Assembly (NCBI GenBank): GCA_025351325.1
Contig: JANXWE010000310.1
Span: 1-36,742 of the forward strand
Length of the DNA stretch: 36,742 nt
Direction: 5' to 3'
Source of the DNA: Fimbriiglobus sp.
Lineage (GTDB): Bacteria > Planctomycetota > Planctomycetia > Gemmatales > Gemmataceae
In this document: positions 1 through 6,338 of the stretch, piece after piece
Numbering within the stretch: the stretch's first letter is position 1
How the letters are laid out: every line of letters starts with the position of its first letter
Program-made: the position numbers and the translations under genes
The notes under the pieces: model-generated
The model's input: only the letters and a program-made list of their open reading frames with translations
Databases searched by the model: none
What the model was told of the DNA's origin: nothing

Positions 1-316
1 GTATTCGGCTGATCTCTTCCGCGTGGAGGGCCGCCAAGCACGCTTCGACCAATTGGTGCCCCAGACCACGCCGTCGATGGGCTGCCAACACGCCCACATG
101 ATGGAGATAACCGCGTCGGCCGTCATGCCCGCAAATGGCGACACCGACGACCTCGGCTCCGATGCACACAAGCTGGCTGCAGCCCGCGTTGCGTGCCAGG
201 AACCGCTCCAGCCCCGCTTCCGACTCCACGCCGCGCGACTGCAGCGGACTGGTCACCTGCCAGAGCCGCAACGCCGCCGGGATGTCGGCAAGCTCGACTG
301 GACGCACCGTCGTCAT
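1..316 (-). CDS. GNAT-family N-acetyltransferase, partial (C-terminus off the left edge)
   Basis: Reading the minus strand from an ATG at 316 gives an open frame of 105 residues that runs off the window. It starts MTTVRPVELADIPAALRLW, the usual beta1-alpha1 opening of GNAT acetyltransferases, and near residues 72-90 it has HHVGVLAAHRRRGLGHQLV. That holds the acetyl-CoA binding motif A (R-x-x-G-x-G at about residues 81-86). Such enzymes transfer an acetyl group from acetyl-CoA to an amine; the substrate cannot be told. The first 38 codons and some upstream sequence recur at 1646-1815. The fold assignment is firm, the role is not. Confidence 0.8.
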   Translation of the reverse strand, partial: MTTVRPVELADIPAALRLWQVTSPLQSRGVESEAGLERFLARNAGCSQLVCIGAEVVGVAICGHDGRRGYLHHVGVLAAHRRRGLGHQLVEACLAALHAEEISRI

Positions 317-367
317 GGGGGGAGTTTCCCGGGCTTGAACCGTGTTTGCGTAAGTAGGTAGTGTATT
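195..367. repeat. Direct repeat, copy A (5' end of the GNAT gene plus upstream region)
   Basis: Positions 201-316 match 1652-1767 with a single difference (a G/A change at 272, Ala to Val in the protein). The upstream parts are more diverged, but a GCGTA-x-GT-x-GGTAGTGTATTT block recurs at 348-367 and 1796-1815. The copies are in the same orientation with an offset of about 1,450 bases and flank an A+T-richer segment with two genes. This copy is joined to the intact GNAT frame. Confidence 0.9.
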
Positions 368-498
368 TATTCTATGGAATTGTAGGAAAGGAAATGGAGG
401 AGATGGAGGATGTGAGGGATGAGAAATGTCAGGAAGGTATCGCCAGCTACGGTAACAAAGGCGGTGAAGCAGTCTCTTGTCTCACCGCAAGATTTTGG

Positions 499-846
499 CT
501 ACTTTTTCTCAGAATCAGCTTCGTTGCGTTTTCGCAACGCTTTGTACTCGTTTATGAGCTTATTAAGCTCCAGTTTTGCCATTTTCTTGTCGCATAGATC
601 TTCTGTTGCAATTACTTTTTGCAACTGATTCGCAATTTGCTTTGCAAGTTCGTTCTCAGGCACACTTTTAGCAAGAATGCGATCACTTCTATTCATAGCA
701 GCCTGAATTTGCAATGCAAGATTGTTGAGGCGGCGTTTCAACTGCTCCATCTGTCGTTCGAGTTGCTGAATTTGCTGCTCTTGGAGTGACGGAATCGGAG
801 GCTGAACAGCACAGATTAAACAAATTGCGACAACACACGTCGGCAT
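499..846 (-). CDS. Small exported or membrane-anchored coiled-coil protein, unrecognised
   Basis: I do not recognise this 115-residue protein. The ATG at 846 is chosen because a GGGAGG Shine-Dalgarno sequence sits seven bases upstream; an in-frame TTG at 861 would overlap that site. The N-terminus MPTCVVAICLICAVQPPIP is a short hydrophobic run that could be a signal peptide or anchor. From about residue 20 to the end it is Gln/Leu/Lys/Glu-rich with heptad-like spacing (QEQQIQQLERQMEQLKRRL), a predicted coiled coil. Codon use is A+T-richer than in the rest of the window. It lies about 50 bases downstream of the coiled-coil gene at 897-1448 on the same strand, so the two are probably cotranscribed, and both sit inside the segment flanked by the GNAT duplication. 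Confidence 0.6.
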   Translation of the reverse strand: MPTCVVAICLICAVQPPIPSLQEQQIQQLERQMEQLKRRLNNLALQIQAAMNRSDRILAKSVPENELAKQIANQLQKVIATEDLCDKKMAKLELNKLINEYKALRKRNEADSEKK

Positions 847-896
847 GGCGTAACCTCCCAAAGTGTCATATGATTGCTAGGCTGTACCAAAAAAGT

Positions 897-1448
897 TTAT
901 CCCGCGATTGCACTTGGGAAAGGGACGTTCGCACTGGTTAGAGAATCGATACCCACTGCTTGCGCTTCGAGTTTTTTACGAATTTCTTCTAGTAAACCGT
1001 CACGCTCTTTTATCTTGTCAGCAAGCTCTTTCTGATGAACAGCATTAGTCGCAGTCAATTCTCCCACTAGCTTGTCGAGATCATCCATAGTTTTCCTAGT
1101 TTCGTCAACTCCCTTCTGTACCTCTTCAATAGTCGTTTTATCACCACCAGACTTTTTCAGAGCAAGGAGATAAGTCACTTGAACCTTCAACGATTTCTCA
1201 AGGTCTATCCTAGACTTATCTAAGTCTCCAATTTGTTTAGTAATCTTCAAAATGTCTGCATTCAATTTGTCAATCACTTTGTTTGCGGCTACCACCTTGT
1301 CAAGCAAATCGATCAGCTTCTGATCGGCCTCAGTAGCTGTGCCACTGACTTGGTACGTAACGTTTCCCGAAACGTTCATCACCGACACGGAAGGAAGTAC
1401 ACGGTTACCAAGTTCGCAGAGTTCGAGAATCGATCGTGAATTGAACAT
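897..1448 (-). CDS. Coiled-coil protein, unrecognised
   Basis: This is an unrecognised 183-residue protein. The ATG at 1448 has AAGGA six to seven bases upstream; the frame extends to a TTG at 1484, but that part runs through tandem 19-base repeats and is probably leader. Residues 1-50 are non-helical looking (SVSVMNVSGNVTYQVSG), then about residues 52-170 form a long amphipathic helix pattern (LIDLLDKVVAANKVIDKLN; DKIKERDGLLEEIRKKLE). There is no signal peptide, transmembrane segment or catalytic motif. It is upstream of the second coiled-coil gene at 499-846, suggesting a two-gene unit. Low G+C content and its position between direct repeats suggest acquisition or rearrangement. Confidence 0.6.
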   Translation of the reverse strand: MFNSRSILELCELGNRVLPSVSVMNVSGNVTYQVSGTATEADQKLIDLLDKVVAANKVIDKLNADILKITKQIGDLDKSRIDLEKSLKVQVTYLLALKKSGGDKTTIEEVQKGVDETRKTMDDLDKLVGELTATNAVHQKELADKIKERDGLLEEIRKKLEAQAVGIDSLTSANVPFPSAIAG

Positions 1449-1456
1449 GTGTTGTC

Positions 1457-1513
1457 CTTGAACAAGAAGGATTTTCTTGAACAAGAAGGATTTTCTTGAA
1501 GAAGAAGGATTTA
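1457..1513. repeat. 19-base tandem repeat, three copies
   Basis: Three contiguous 19-base units (1457-1475, 1476-1494, 1495-1513) are seen. The first two are identical and the third differs at two positions. The unit read on the plus strand is CTTGAACAAGAAGGATTTT. On the minus strand the repeat lies immediately upstream of the ribosome-binding site of the gene starting at 1448, so copy number could affect its leader. Confidence 0.9.
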
Positions 1514-1548
1514 ACTATTGATCACTGTGCTCGGCTGTGCCCAGCTTG

Positions 1549-1767
1549 TCAACTGGAAAAGGCTAAATATTTAGAAAAGTCCTCATTATTCCCAGCAAAT
1601 TGTGATTTTTTTTCCCTAGGAGAAGTTCGGAAGAAATCTTCCCGAGCCAAAAACCGCTCCAGCCCCGCTTCCGACTCCACGCCGCGCGACTGCAGCGGAC
1701 TGGTCACCTGCCAGAGCCGCAACACCGCCGGGATGTCGGCAAGCTCGACTGGACGCACCGTCGTCAT
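1549..1767 (-). pseudogene. Truncated GNAT acetyltransferase 5' fragment
   Basis: The frame from ATG 1767 gives MTTVRPVELADIPAVLRLW and matches the first 42 residues of the GNAT gene at 1-316 with one substitution. It then continues into unrelated residues (EDFFRTSPREKK) and stops at 1549. The acetyl-CoA binding region is missing, so this cannot be a working acetyltransferase. It is a duplicated gene start, fused at about 1650 to the A+T-rich segment. Confidence 0.85.
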
Positions 1768-1815
1768 GGGGGGTTACCGGAGCAGGACTGTAATTGCGTA
1801 GGTGGGTAGTGTATT
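1646..1815. repeat. Direct repeat, copy B (truncated GNAT 5' end plus upstream region)
   Basis: This is the partner of 195-367 in the same orientation. Homology begins abruptly near 1646-1654, where the sequence changes from A+T-rich to G+C-rich, and fades after 1815. Because the intact gene belongs to copy A, this copy lies where the original upstream region of the GNAT gene would be. Confidence 0.9.
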
Positions 1816-1888
1816 TTTTCCGCACTCAACGTGTGCATCGATTTGTAGGAGAGAGTCGAAAGGTGTGTCGGGAGTGCGGTTCAGTGAC

Positions 1889-2065
1889 GGATTCTTCGCT
1901 CCTACAGAGCGTTTGATGTTAGCCAAGCCCGGAAGGGCCAGACGCAATTTTAGCTCCGAAGGAGCGTTCGGAATCGGGCGCTCCTTCGGAGCTAGAAATC
2001 CTCAATCACTTCCAGGCCCTTCCGGGCCTGGCTAACATCGGCCACTCCTTCGGAGTGAAGAATCC
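1889..2065. repeat. Three-layer nested palindrome in a gene-free stretch
   Basis: The stretch 1816-2203 has no credible gene; this element fills its centre. The outer arms are 1889-1897 and 2057-2065 (9 bp). The middle arms are 1915-1939 and 2015-2039 (24 of 25 positions complementary). The inner arms are 1951-1966 and 1979-1994 (16 bp perfect, 12-base loop). The inner arms are themselves small palindromes of the type GCTCC-GAA-GGAGC. No T-run follows, so a simple intrinsic terminator is unlikely. Confidence 0.9.
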
Positions 2066-2203
2066 ACCGGTTACCAACCAGCAATATTTTTTACGCCCCC
2101 GAACATTTCCGCGTCGGAACCGTCCCTAGGTAAAAATCGCGGATCGTGAACAGTTCCACTTGAAAGGTGCAATCCGCGCGATAACGTGGTTTGGTCGGAG
2201 TAG

Positions 2204-2275
2204 GCGGGAGTAACTCAGTGGTAGAGTACCTCGTTGCCAACGAGGTTGTCGTGGGTTCAAATCCCATCTCCCGCT
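2204..2275 (+). tRNA. tRNA-Gly (anticodon GCC)
   Basis: A full cloverleaf can be folded. The 7-bp acceptor stem GCGGGAG pairs with CTCCCGC at 2268-2274, with discriminator T at 2275. The D arm is CTCAGTGGTAGAG. The anticodon stem CCTCG/CGAGG encloses loop TTGCCAA with anticodon GCC. The T arm is GTGGG-TTCAAAT-CCCAT. The 3' CCA is not encoded. It lies 166 bases upstream of the trigger-factor start on the same strand. Confidence 0.97.
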
Positions 2276-2441
2276 CTGACGGTCTGGCGGAGTCGACGAA
2301 TCGAGACGAGCCGGGAAGCGGTGGGAACCGGGCGGGCACTGACCCGACTGTTCTCGCAACTTCGCCGGCTCGAATTGTTTCCGTATCATTCCTTTTCTGA
2401 ATCGCCCAGTTGGACGGCCGTTGCGGCTAGGAGAGACGACG

Positions 2442-3896
2442 ATGTCGAGCGAATTGAGCACCGCCCTCGTGGACGCGCCGGACACCGAATCGGCCGAGGC
2501 CCCCGCCAAGCTGGCCCAGCAAGTCGTCATCACCGACGCCGGCCCCTGCAAAAAGCACGTCAAAGTGACGGTCGAGCGGGCCGCGATCAACACGCGGATG
2601 GACGAAAAGTTCTCGGACATGATGGTCAAGAACCCGGTGCAAGTGCCCGGCTTCCGCACCGGTAAAGCTCCGCGTAAGATCGTCGTGAAGAAATTTTTCA
2701 AAGAGATCGCCGCCGAGGTCAAGAACGAAATCTTGATGAAGAGCCTCGAGCAACTCGCCGAGGAAGAGACACTTTCGCCGCTTAGCCCGCCGGAACTCGA
2801 CCCGTCGAAAGTGATCATCCCGGAAGCGGCCGACGAGCCGATGGTGTACGAGTTCAACATCGAAGTCCGGCCCGAGTTCGACCTGCCAAACTACAAAGGT
2901 CTGAAGATCCGCCGGCCGGTTCACACGTTCACACCGGACGACCTGAAACGGGAAACGAAGCGGATTCTGGAGCCGTACGGAACGCTCGTGCCGAAAGAAG
3001 GCACCAATGTGACCGTGGCCATGGATGACTTGGTGACGACGACGCTGGTCATCAAAGACGGCGACAAAGAGATGAACAAAGTTGACGAAGTTCGCTTGAA
3101 GGTCGAAAAGCGGCTCGCACTCGAAGATGGCGTGGCCGAAGATTTCGGCAAAAACCTCGTCGGGGCCAAGGTCGGCGACACCCGCACTGTAAACATCACC
3201 CTGTCGCAAGGGGTTTCCCAGGCCATGCGTGGCAAAGTGGTCGTCGCCCACTTCACGATCCACGACATCAAAGTGATGCGGTTGCCGGAACTCACGGCTG
3301 ACCTGCTGAGCCAGTTCAACGTCCGCAACGCCGATCAGTTCGACGAAGTCGTGAACACGCGGTTGGAACGGTTCCTGGAATACAGCCAACGGCAAACGGC
3401 CCGCACGCAAGTGCTGCAAACGCTCGCCGGCAACACCAAGTGGGAACTGCCGCAAGACTTGCTGCAACGCCAAGCCCGCAAGACACTCTCCCGCCGCGTG
3501 ATGGAGATGCGCGGCGCCGGGATGACCGACGAACAAATCACGAGCCGCGAACGAGCACTGACCCAAGACGCCATCCGCAGCACCGCCGATGCGTTGAAGG
3601 AGCACTTCGTCCTCCAGAAGATCGCCGACCTCGAGAAGCTCGAAATCGAAGATGCGGACATCGAAGCCGAAATCGATGCGATCGCCGACCGCACCGGCGA
3701 AAGCCCCCGTAAAGTCCGCGGCCGCATGGAGCGCGAAGACCTCATCGAGAGCCTCGCCACCGAGTTGCTGGAACGCAAAGCACTCGACTTGCTGTTGGAA
3801 ACCGCAGTGTACGAAGACTATGAATTCAATCCGATGAACCAAGACGACGACGCGACCGCGACGACGGATGCCACCGCGACCGACGGCGACGTTTGA
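2442..3896 (+). CDS. tig: Trigger factor (ribosome-associated chaperone, peptidyl-prolyl isomerase)
   Basis: This is a 484-residue protein. The ATG at 2442 is preceded by AGGAG eight bases upstream; an in-frame TTG at 2421 lacks such a site. The N-terminal ribosome-binding domain carries the signature GFRTGKAP at residues 70-77, about 27 residues later than in E. coli because of an N-terminal extension. An FKBP-like middle region and the helical C-terminal chaperone domain follow. The tail after about residue 465 is low-complexity Asp/Thr/Ala (DDDATATTDATATDGDV). Trigger factor binds nascent chains at the ribosome exit tunnel. It is followed by two clpP genes, the common tig-clpP order, but no clpX is next to them. 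A large palindrome lies between tig and the first clpP. Confidence 0.95.
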   Translation: MSSELSTALVDAPDTESAEAPAKLAQQVVITDAGPCKKHVKVTVERAAINTRMDEKFSDMMVKNPVQVPGFRTGKAPRKIVVKKFFKEIAAEVKNEILMKSLEQLAEEETLSPLSPPELDPSKVIIPEAADEPMVYEFNIEVRPEFDLPNYKGLKIRRPVHTFTPDDLKRETKRILEPYGTLVPKEGTNVTVAMDDLVTTTLVIKDGDKEMNKVDEVRLKVEKRLALEDGVAEDFGKNLVGAKVGDTRTVNITLSQGVSQAMRGKVVVAHFTIHDIKVMRLPELTADLLSQFNVRNADQFDEVVNTRLERFLEYSQRQTARTQVLQTLAGNTKWELPQDLLQRQARKTLSRRVMEMRGAGMTDEQITSRERALTQDAIRSTADALKEHFVLQKIADLEKLEIEDADIEAEIDAIADRTGESPRKVRGRMEREDLIESLATELLERKALDLLLETAVYEDYEFNPMNQDDDATATTDATATDGDV

Positions 3897-3927
3897 CCCG
3901 CTGCGTAAACTAAATCTGACCCCTCAT

Positions 3928-3997
3928 TGTGGCGACACGTTTCCAACGTGTCGGAAACGCCAAATTGTTTCCGACACGTTGGAAACGTGTCGCCACA
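3928..3997. repeat. 31-bp perfect inverted repeat between tig and clpP
   Basis: The arms 3928-3958 and 3967-3997 are perfectly complementary over 31 bp with an 8-base loop. Each arm also contains its own smaller palindrome (for example CGACACGTT-TCC-AACGTGTCG in the left arm), so the element can fold as one long hairpin or as two short ones. It lies 31 bases after the tig stop and 24 bases before the clpP start. In RNA it would be a very stable structure that could end or slow transcription, or protect an mRNA end, between the two genes. Confidence 0.95.
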
Positions 3998-4021
3998 GTC
4001 CGATTACCCGGAAAGGCTACC

Positions 4022-4687
4022 ATGTCCCGATCCGACGGCAACCCGATGGCAATGGCCCAGAACTTCGGCCCCATCGAACCCCTGATGCAACAAGGCTACA
4101 CCCGCCAGCGCCAAATGACGCTCGCCGACTTGCTCCTCGAAAACCGCATCATCTTCATCGGTAGCAGCATGGAGACCGGCGGTAGCCCGGTCATCAACGA
4201 CTACATGGCCAGTGTGGTCATCCAGAAGCTGCTCTGGCTCGTCACCGACAAGAAGTCGACGGACGTCCACATTTACATCAACAGTCCCGGCGGGTCGATC
4301 ACGGCCGGTCTGGCCATCTACGACACGATGCAGTTCATCGACTGCCAGATCAACACTTACTGCATGGGGATCGCCGCGAGCATGGCCGCCGTGCTGCTGA
4401 GCGCCGGTACCAAAGGGAAGCGCTACGCCTTGCCGAACAGCAAAGTGATGTGCCACCAGCCATACGGCCAAGTCGGTGGGCAAGTGTCGGACATCGAAAT
4501 CCAGGCCAACGAGATCCTGAAGGAACACCAGCGGCTCAACCAGATTTTGGCCCACCACACCGGTCAAACGTTGGAAGTCATCGCCAAAGAGACCGAACGG
4601 GATCGTTACTTCTCGGCCGATCAAGCGAAAGCGTTCGGGATCGTCGACGAAGTGCTGATCAAGCCGCCTGCCGAAGTGAAGAAATAG
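4022..4687 (+). CDS. clpP: ATP-dependent Clp protease proteolytic subunit, first copy
   Basis: This is a 221-residue ClpP. The ATG at 4022 is used because GGAAAGG lies five bases upstream; the open frame reaches back to 3929 only through the palindrome. The catalytic triad is visible: Ser120 in GIAASMAA, His145 in KVMCHQP and Asp194 in ETERDRYF. The N-terminus has an about 25-residue extension relative to the usual start of mature ClpP. ClpP forms the barrel peptidase that degrades substrates fed by ClpX or ClpA/C in the cytoplasm. The second clpP lies 154 bases downstream, so hetero-oligomers are possible. The HQPYGQVGG stretch differs from the usual HQPLGG. Confidence 0.93.
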   Translation: MSRSDGNPMAMAQNFGPIEPLMQQGYTRQRQMTLADLLLENRIIFIGSSMETGGSPVINDYMASVVIQKLLWLVTDKKSTDVHIYINSPGGSITAGLAIYDTMQFIDCQINTYCMGIAASMAAVLLSAGTKGKRYALPNSKVMCHQPYGQVGGQVSDIEIQANEILKEHQRLNQILAHHTGQTLEVIAKETERDRYFSADQAKAFGIVDEVLIKPPAEVKK

Positions 4688-4841
4688 CCCAGCTTCGCCG
4701 ACCCGCTCAACCGGCCCGCACCGCAGGAACCAACGGTGCCGGCCAATCCGACAACGAATTCAACCGACAACTCCGACATACCATGCTGGCCGGTCGCCGA
4801 TATAAGACGTGCGGCCGTCCTTGGCGAACGAGGGACGAACC

Positions 4842-5453
4842 ATGCCGCTGATCCCGATGGTCGTGGACAACAAGGGCCGCGAACAGCAAGCGTACGACAT
4901 TTACAGTCGCCTGCTGAAGGAACGCATCATCTTCCTGCAAGGGGTGGTGCGGGACGAAATGGCGAACTTGATTGTCGCCCAGATGCTCTACTTGCAGTTC
5001 GAAGATCCGAAGGCGGACATCCACCTGTACATCAACAGTCCGGGTGGCTCGGTCAGTTCCGGGATGGCGATTTACGACACCATGCAATTCGTGAGCTGCC
5101 CCGTGGCCACGTACTGCATGGGACTCGCCGCCAGTATGGGGGCGATGCTGCTGACGGCCGGAACCAAGGGCAAGCGGTACGCCCTGCCGAACGCCGAGAT
5201 CATGATTCACCAGCCGCTGGGTGGCTACGAGGGGAATGCGACCGAGATCGACATCCATGTGAAGAACATCCGGAAGCTCAAAGTCAAGTTGAACGACCTG
5301 ATGAAGACGCACACGGGCAAGACGCTCGAGCAGATCGAAAAGGATACGGATCGCGACAATTTCATGACGGCCGCCGAGGCCCGCGATTACGGTCTCATCG
5401 ACCAAGTGTTGGAAAAGATGCCGGAAGGGTTGGCCCGCAAGTCAGAGGGCTAA
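4842..5453 (+). CDS. clpP: ATP-dependent Clp protease proteolytic subunit, second copy
   Basis: This is a 203-residue ClpP of standard length. The ATG at 4842 has GAGGGA upstream and gives the canonical opening [20 protein letters not shown]. The triad is Ser98 (GLAASMGA), His123 ([10 protein letters not shown]) and Asp172 (DTDRDNFM). It is closer to textbook ClpP than the first copy. The order tig-clpP-clpP on one strand suggests a proteostasis cluster; which unfoldase partners it has is not visible here. A lipoprotein gene follows after 24 bases and may be cotranscribed. Confidence 0.94.
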   Translation: MPLIPMVVDNKGREQQAYDIYSRLLKERIIFLQGVVRDEMANLIVAQMLYLQFEDPKADIHLYINSPGGSVSSGMAIYDTMQFVSCPVATYCMGLAASMGAMLLTAGTKGKRYALPNAEIMIHQPLGGYEGNATEIDIHVKNIRKLKVKLNDLMKTHTGKTLEQIEKDTDRDNFMTAAEARDYGLIDQVLEKMPEGLARKSEG

Positions 5454-5477
5454 CGACCGACCGGCGGACGGAGAAAA

Positions 5478-6338
5478 ATGCTTAGCCGCGAGACGGAGTC
5501 GAGCGCGCCACCCGAGGACAGCAGATTCACTTCTGTGGTTCCCAAGTGGCGCGTTCGACTCCGTCTCGCGGTTCATGTGTTGCTGCTTGTCTTTGTTGCC
5601 AGCGGTTGCAAGTCGATCACCAAACTCACGGGCAAGCAAGAGAAGCCCGACCTCCTCGAAGCGGAGTTGCGTACCCGCGAACGCGAACTGCTCGAAGCCC
5701 GCGCGGAACTCCAGCAGCTCCGATTGCTCGGCGATGTGTACCAACGGCAAGGGCCGGTGTACGGTCAACCCGTGCCGTTCCCGGCAGGGGGCACCGTGCA
5801 CGAATCGGGTTCCGCCCCGTTCACCCTCCGCGATTTTCAACTGGGCAACGGCACCGGTGGCCGCGACGATGACGGCATCCCCGGCGACGAAGGATTGCAA
5901 GTGGTGCTGGTGCCCAAGGACGAAGAGGGTACCGCGATCAAGATTCCCGGACGGGCCACGGTGACGGCGTTCGAGATCACCAAAGAAGGGTTCAAGCTGC
6001 CCATCGGGAAATGGGAAGTGCCCGCAGATCAACTCAAGAAGACGTGGAAGTCGGGCCTCTTCGGCGGCGGCTACACGGTGCCGTTGCAATGGGATCGTGC
6101 CCCGACGACAGCTCGCATCCGGGTCGTCGTCCGCTTCACGTTGGCCGACGGTCGGGAGTACGAGGCGGATCGAGACGTCAACGTCACGCCGTTGCCCGGC
6201 CTCGCTCCTCGGGCGCCAGCGCCGACGTTCAATCACGAACTCCCACCACCGAATGTCGTCCCACCGAGCGCGAGTTTCTCCCCGCCGATTGCCGAGACTC
6301 CCGCCGCGACGCTGCGACCGATCACCCGCTTGCCGTAG
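5478..6338 (+). CDS. Predicted lipoprotein with coiled-coil segment, function unknown
   Basis: This 286-residue protein is unrecognised. The ATG at 5478 is preceded by GGAG. Residues 1-28 are polar and basic, residues 29-44 (LRLAVHVLLLVFVASGC) form a lipoprotein signal with lipobox VASGC, giving Cys44 as the lipidated residue. A charged helix follows (residues 58-85, LEAELRTRERELLEARAELQ), then a beta-rich domain (about 110-250) and a Pro-rich tail. The unusually long pre-signal segment is encoded by one arm of an inverted repeat (5485-5572) and may be a later addition. Its 3' end overlaps the convergent HEAT-repeat gene by 17 bases. Confidence 0.75.
   Translation: MLSRETESSAPPEDSRFTSVVPKWRVRLRLAVHVLLLVFVASGCKSITKLTGKQEKPDLLEAELRTRERELLEARAELQQLRLLGDVYQRQGPVYGQPVPFPAGGTVHESGSAPFTLRDFQLGNGTGGRDDDGIPGDEGLQVVLVPKDEEGTAIKIPGRATVTAFEITKEGFKLPIGKWEVPADQLKKTWKSGLFGGGYTVPLQWDRAPTTARIRVVVRFTLADGREYEADRDVNVTPLPGLAPRAPAPTFNHELPPPNVVPPSASFSPPIAETPAATLRPITRLP
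5485..5572. repeat. Inverted repeat inside the start of the lipoprotein gene
   Basis: The arms 5485-5510 and 5547-5572 are complementary at 24 of 26 positions with a 36-base loop. The element begins seven bases after the ATG of the lipoprotein gene and encodes residues 3-32, covering the N-terminal extension and the first part of the signal peptide. Folding in mRNA would place a strong hairpin just after the start codon. Confidence 0.9.

Noticed and set aside
1457-1513. CRISPR array
   Set aside because: The units are tandem without spacers and only 19 bases long; no cas-like gene is nearby.
368-1645. Insertion sequence between the GNAT copies
   Set aside because: No transposase and no terminal inverted repeats are visible; the flanking repeats are copies of a host gene, far longer than ordinary target-site duplications.
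2160-2185. Promoter of tRNA-Gly (TTGAAA with GATAAC)
   Set aside because: The spacer is only 14 bases and the -10 match is poor, so it is not listed as a feature.
2091-2339. Minus-strand open frame containing GFEPTTTSLATRYSTTELLPP-like sequence
   Set aside because: It is antisense to tRNA-Gly; this peptide is a well-known false protein produced by reading tRNA genes backwards.
2427-3842. 471-codon minus-strand open frame across the trigger-factor gene
   Set aside because: It is a shadow of tig, which has clear domain signatures and a ribosome-binding site. GC-rich codon bias keeps the opposite frame open.
3929-4021. N-terminal extension of the first ClpP through the palindrome
   Set aside because: Only the open frame supports it. 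The ATG at 4022 has a well-placed ribosome-binding site and the extension encodes just the hairpin arms.
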